A stretch of 8,587 nt of DNA from Bdellovibrionales bacterium (lineage in GTDB: Bacteria; Bdellovibrionota; Bacteriovoracia; Bacteriovoracales; Bacteriovoracaceae). Both the position numbers and the translations under genes were made by a program. The stretch is from contig JAHFAA010000144.1 of assembly GCA_023250775.1 (NCBI GenBank), positions 1-8,587 of the forward strand, in the 5' to 3' direction. The notes beneath the pieces were generated by a model. It searched no databases. It worked only from the letters and a program-made list of their open reading frames with translations, and was not told where the DNA came from. Each line of letters starts with the position of its first letter. Position 1 is the stretch's first letter. Below are positions 7,440-8,587 of this stretch, piece after piece.

Positions 7440-8422
7440 TCGCCAAAACTTTTTGTGATGGAAAAAACCGCTACATCACTGACTTCCATACTATCGCCTC
7501 GATCTTTGGTCGAAGTTGCTTTCTGAAAGAAGGGAGCGGTGATGTTCACAGCAAGATCCCAGGGTTTATATTTGACATTTAATCCGATGGCGTAGGTGTT
7601 TGTGTCGTAGTGGATTTCATGCGGAGTTGTCACTGGGGCATTGTTATCGGCGCAGCCGGTTCCGGTTAAAGCGTTGTTGGTACCTCCACCACCGACAGGA
7701 TTATTGGTTCGAATCGTGTCTACTTTATAATCATGGTAGGCGCCGAAGGTATGCGAAATCATCGCAAAAGGTTCAAACTTCCAATTTTCATAGACAGGAA
7801 TGCTGGCCATGGCACCAAAGGCAAAACCTAAAAACAACGGAGAGCTTGAGAGGTCAAGATCGTAAATGGTTGCACCACCAGGGCCATTTTTTGAAAGATA
7901 ACTTTCTTTCACATCCGCCTTCATCACAGAGGGGCCAAAAAACATCGTCAGGGTTGTATCAGTCGGGGTCTCGCCTTTAAACTGCCAGGAGAGACCACCG
8001 GCGAGGGAGAAAACTGTAGCGGAAAAATTGCTGATGCTTTCTTGATCTCCGGCACCTAGGCTGTTGTAGCTAAAAGTTCCCTTATTAAGATTTGTTCCAA
8101 AAGCAAAACCCCAGAGCGCCCAATGGTCGGTGAAGGCCCAGCTAACAGCAGCAGCTCCACCCAATCCCTTATAGTCTTCGACTTGCTTGAAATCTCCCGA
8201 CTCTGAGTGATCGACGACATCGCCACTGCCCTTGATATACGCCGGCATGATGGAAATTTTATGCGTGCCTTTTTCGTTATAGCTTTGAGGTAAGGGTGGG
8301 TTGGTGAGCAAAACCGCATTGGCCTTTTGGGTGGCGATAATCGGTAGCACGTAGGCGTTACCGGCCCAGGCATTGCTACAAAGAAAAACTAAAGCACACA
8401 TGCTCAAAAAAATCTTTTTCAT
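7427..8422 (-). CDS. Predicted outer-membrane beta-barrel protein, family not recognised
   Basis: The protein has 331 residues, ATG at 8422-8420 and TAA at 7429-7427. The start is supported by AGGG five bases upstream and by an immediate Sec signal peptide (MKKIFLSMCALVFLCSNAWA, then GNAYVLPI), with a signal peptidase I AWA-G site after residue 20. The mature chain is rich in Gly, aromatic residues and alternating hydrophobic/polar strands (for example LWGFAFGTNL, FLGFAFGAMASIPV, YAIGLNVKYKPWDLAVNI, VAVFSITKSF), as expected for a barrel of roughly 10-14 strands. A Gly/Asn-rich stretch at residues about 240-260 (VGGGGTNNALTGTGC) looks like an exposed loop. The last strand ends in ITKSF, five residues before the C-terminus, and not in the usual terminal Phe. 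The function (porin, adhesion or structural) is unknown. It converges on the protease gene and overlaps its last four codons and stop, so the two are not co-transcribed. Confidence 0.82.
   Translation of the reverse strand: MKKIFLSMCALVFLCSNAWAGNAYVLPIIATQKANAVLLTNPPLPQSYNEKGTHKISIMPAYIKGSGDVVDHSESGDFKQVEDYKGLGGAAAVSWAFTDHWALWGFAFGTNLNKGTFSYNSLGAGDQESISNFSATVFSLAGGLSWQFKGETPTDTTLTMFFGPSVMKADVKESYLSKNGPGGATIYDLDLSSSPLFLGFAFGAMASIPVYENWKFEPFAMISHTFGAYHDYKVDTIRTNNPVGGGGTNNALTGTGCADNNAPVTTPHEIHYDTNTYAIGLNVKYKPWDLAVNITAPFFQKATSTKDRGDSMEVSDVAVFSITKSFGDYKQ
8363..8422 (-). other. Sec signal peptide of the barrel protein
   Basis: Residues 1-20 show a basic n-region (KK), a hydrophobic core (IFLSMCALVFLC) and an Ala-x-Ala cleavage motif (AWA before Gly21). 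The two cysteines in the core are not preceded by a lipobox (Met or Leu at -1), so this is a type I signal and not a lipoprotein signal. Confidence 0.85.
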
Positions 8423-8426
8423 AAAT

Positions 8427-8431
8427 TCCCT
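8427..8431 (-). promoter_or_regulatory. Shine-Dalgarno site of the barrel gene
   Basis: The minus strand reads TAGGGAATTTATG. AGGG lies five bases before the ATG at 8422, which supports that start over any downstream alternative. Confidence 0.7.
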
Positions 8432-8450
8432 AGGATTAGTGATTTATTTA

Positions 8451-8491
8451 ATTCTAGGGCATTCTAAAAAAAAGAAAAGACCGGCCTGCAA
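8451..8491 (-). promoter_or_regulatory. Possible promoter of the barrel gene, overlapping the terminator
   Basis: On the minus strand two copies of TAGAAT (five of six matches to a sigma70-type -10 box) lie at 8466-8461 and 8456-8451, 10 bp apart. TTGCAG at 8491-8486 could act as -35 for the first, but the spacer is 19 bp, longer than ideal. Only about 40 bp lie between the terminator T-tract and the ATG, so any dedicated promoter must overlap the terminator. The call is weak; read-through from upstream is the alternative. Confidence 0.3.
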
Positions 8492-8517
8492 ACTCCGTGT
8501 TCGCAGGTCGGTCTTTT
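8463..8517 (-). terminator. Rho-independent terminator, probably of a minus-strand gene beyond the right edge
   Basis: On the minus strand the arm GACCGACCTGCGAAC (8513-8499) pairs with GTTTGCAGGCCGGTC (8493-8479) around the 5-nt loop ACGGA. The 15-bp stem has one A/C mismatch and one G/T wobble. The stem is preceded by AAAA and followed by TTTTCTTTTTTTT, a long U-tract on this strand. On the + strand the stem is followed only by TTTTGGGG, so + strand termination would be weaker. Position and orientation suggest it closes a transcript coming from the right of the window. It could also act as an attenuator in a long leader of the barrel gene. Confidence 0.72.
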
Positions 8518-8540
8518 GGGGTGGGAGAGGCTCTGCGGGG

Positions 8541-8570
8541 CCCAAGGCCATCCTATGGCCTAGACTTGGG
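8541..8570. repeat. Imperfect inverted repeat (bulged hairpin)
   Basis: CCCAAGGCCAT and ATGGCC-TAGA-CTTGGG can fold into a stem: an inner GCCAT/ATGGC around a CCT loop and an outer CCCAAG/CTTGGG, with an asymmetric bulge on one side. On the + strand it is followed by ATTTTAT, too poor a U-tract for a confident terminator. The nearby 8518-8587 stretch shows no recognisable gene. A minus-strand coding end could reach into it, but no frame can be assigned from so few bases. Confidence 0.4.
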
Positions 8571-8587
8571 ATTTTATGGTGGGCAAT

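Noticed and set aside
7455..7479. GTGATG/CATCAC inverted repeat just after the giant gene as a terminator
   Set aside because: The stem is only 6 bp with a 13-nt loop and no U-tract, and it lies inside the barrel coding sequence.
7600..7980. Plus-strand open frame of 126 codons opposite the barrel gene
   Set aside because: The translation is rich in Arg, His, Ser and Gln without domain features. The opposite strand has a convincing signal peptide and barrel pattern.
8363..8422. Lipoprotein signal in the barrel protein because of Cys in the signal region
   Set aside because: The residues before each Cys (Met, Leu at -1) do not fit a lipobox, while AWA-G is a good signal peptidase I site.
8518..8587. 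tRNA gene end on the minus strand (CCTCTCCCACCCCA)
   Set aside because: No T-loop consensus (GTTCGAATC-like) and no cloverleaf arms can be formed in the bases before it.
1..8587. CRISPR array, insertion sequence or attachment site
   Set aside because: No short direct repeats with regular spacers, no transposase or integrase frame, and no terminal inverted repeats with target duplication were seen. The only long repeats are the diverged protein modules.

Overview
The window carries two protein genes that face each other. The first is most of one giant gene on the + strand, open at the left edge (nt 3-7439). The second is a complete minus-strand gene (nt 7427-8422) for a probable outer-membrane beta-barrel. 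A 165-nt non-coding right end follows. The organism is almost certainly Gram-negative, because the second gene has a Sec signal peptide and an alternating barrel-type sequence. GC content looks moderate, close to 50% by eye. The Cys-containing C-terminal tail of the giant protein recalls the MYXO-CTERM and Synergist-CTERM style of anchor, so a myxobacterial, bdellovibrio-like or other delta-type lineage is a reasonable but unproven guess.

The giant protein has at least 2479 residues in the window, and its true N-terminus and export signal lie upstream. Residue numbers here count from the GTG at nt 27, which is internal. Layout: three tandem extracellular modules of about 497 residues start at nt 3, about 1521 and about 3010. 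Each opens with a Trp/Asn-rich header (WxGxxS, then NWxxG and Pro), followed by a Thr/Gly/Asn-rich beta-helix-like stretch. In modules 1 and 2 a beta-sandwich-like domain comes next. The third module is cut short and passes into a fibronectin-III-like domain (nt about 4061-4365) and a flexible linker. After that comes the standard front end of a gingipain-type protease (propeptide-like and beta domains, nt about 4470-6149). A peptidase C25 catalytic domain follows (nt about 6150-7232), with His2270 and Cys2302 intact. The protein ends in a Pro-rich spacer, a GCSAG motif, a hydrophobic helix and a short basic tail (nt about 7248-7436).

The right part holds the barrel gene, whose stop lies inside the end of the giant gene (13-bp tail-to-tail overlap), so neither gene has its own terminator between them. 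Upstream of the barrel gene are a Shine-Dalgarno site, a possible weak promoter and a strong rho-independent terminator. The terminator's best U-tract lies on the minus strand, so it probably ends a minus-strand transcript arriving from beyond the right edge. A second imperfect hairpin sits at nt 8541-8570.

Read together, the window encodes a cell-surface repeat-rich cysteine protease tethered by its C-terminus, next to an outer-membrane barrel of unknown role. Functional coupling of the two is only suggested by adjacency. They are not an operon. The least ordinary features are the protease's domain combination and tail, and two cysteine pairs kept at exactly the same spacing in successive modules.
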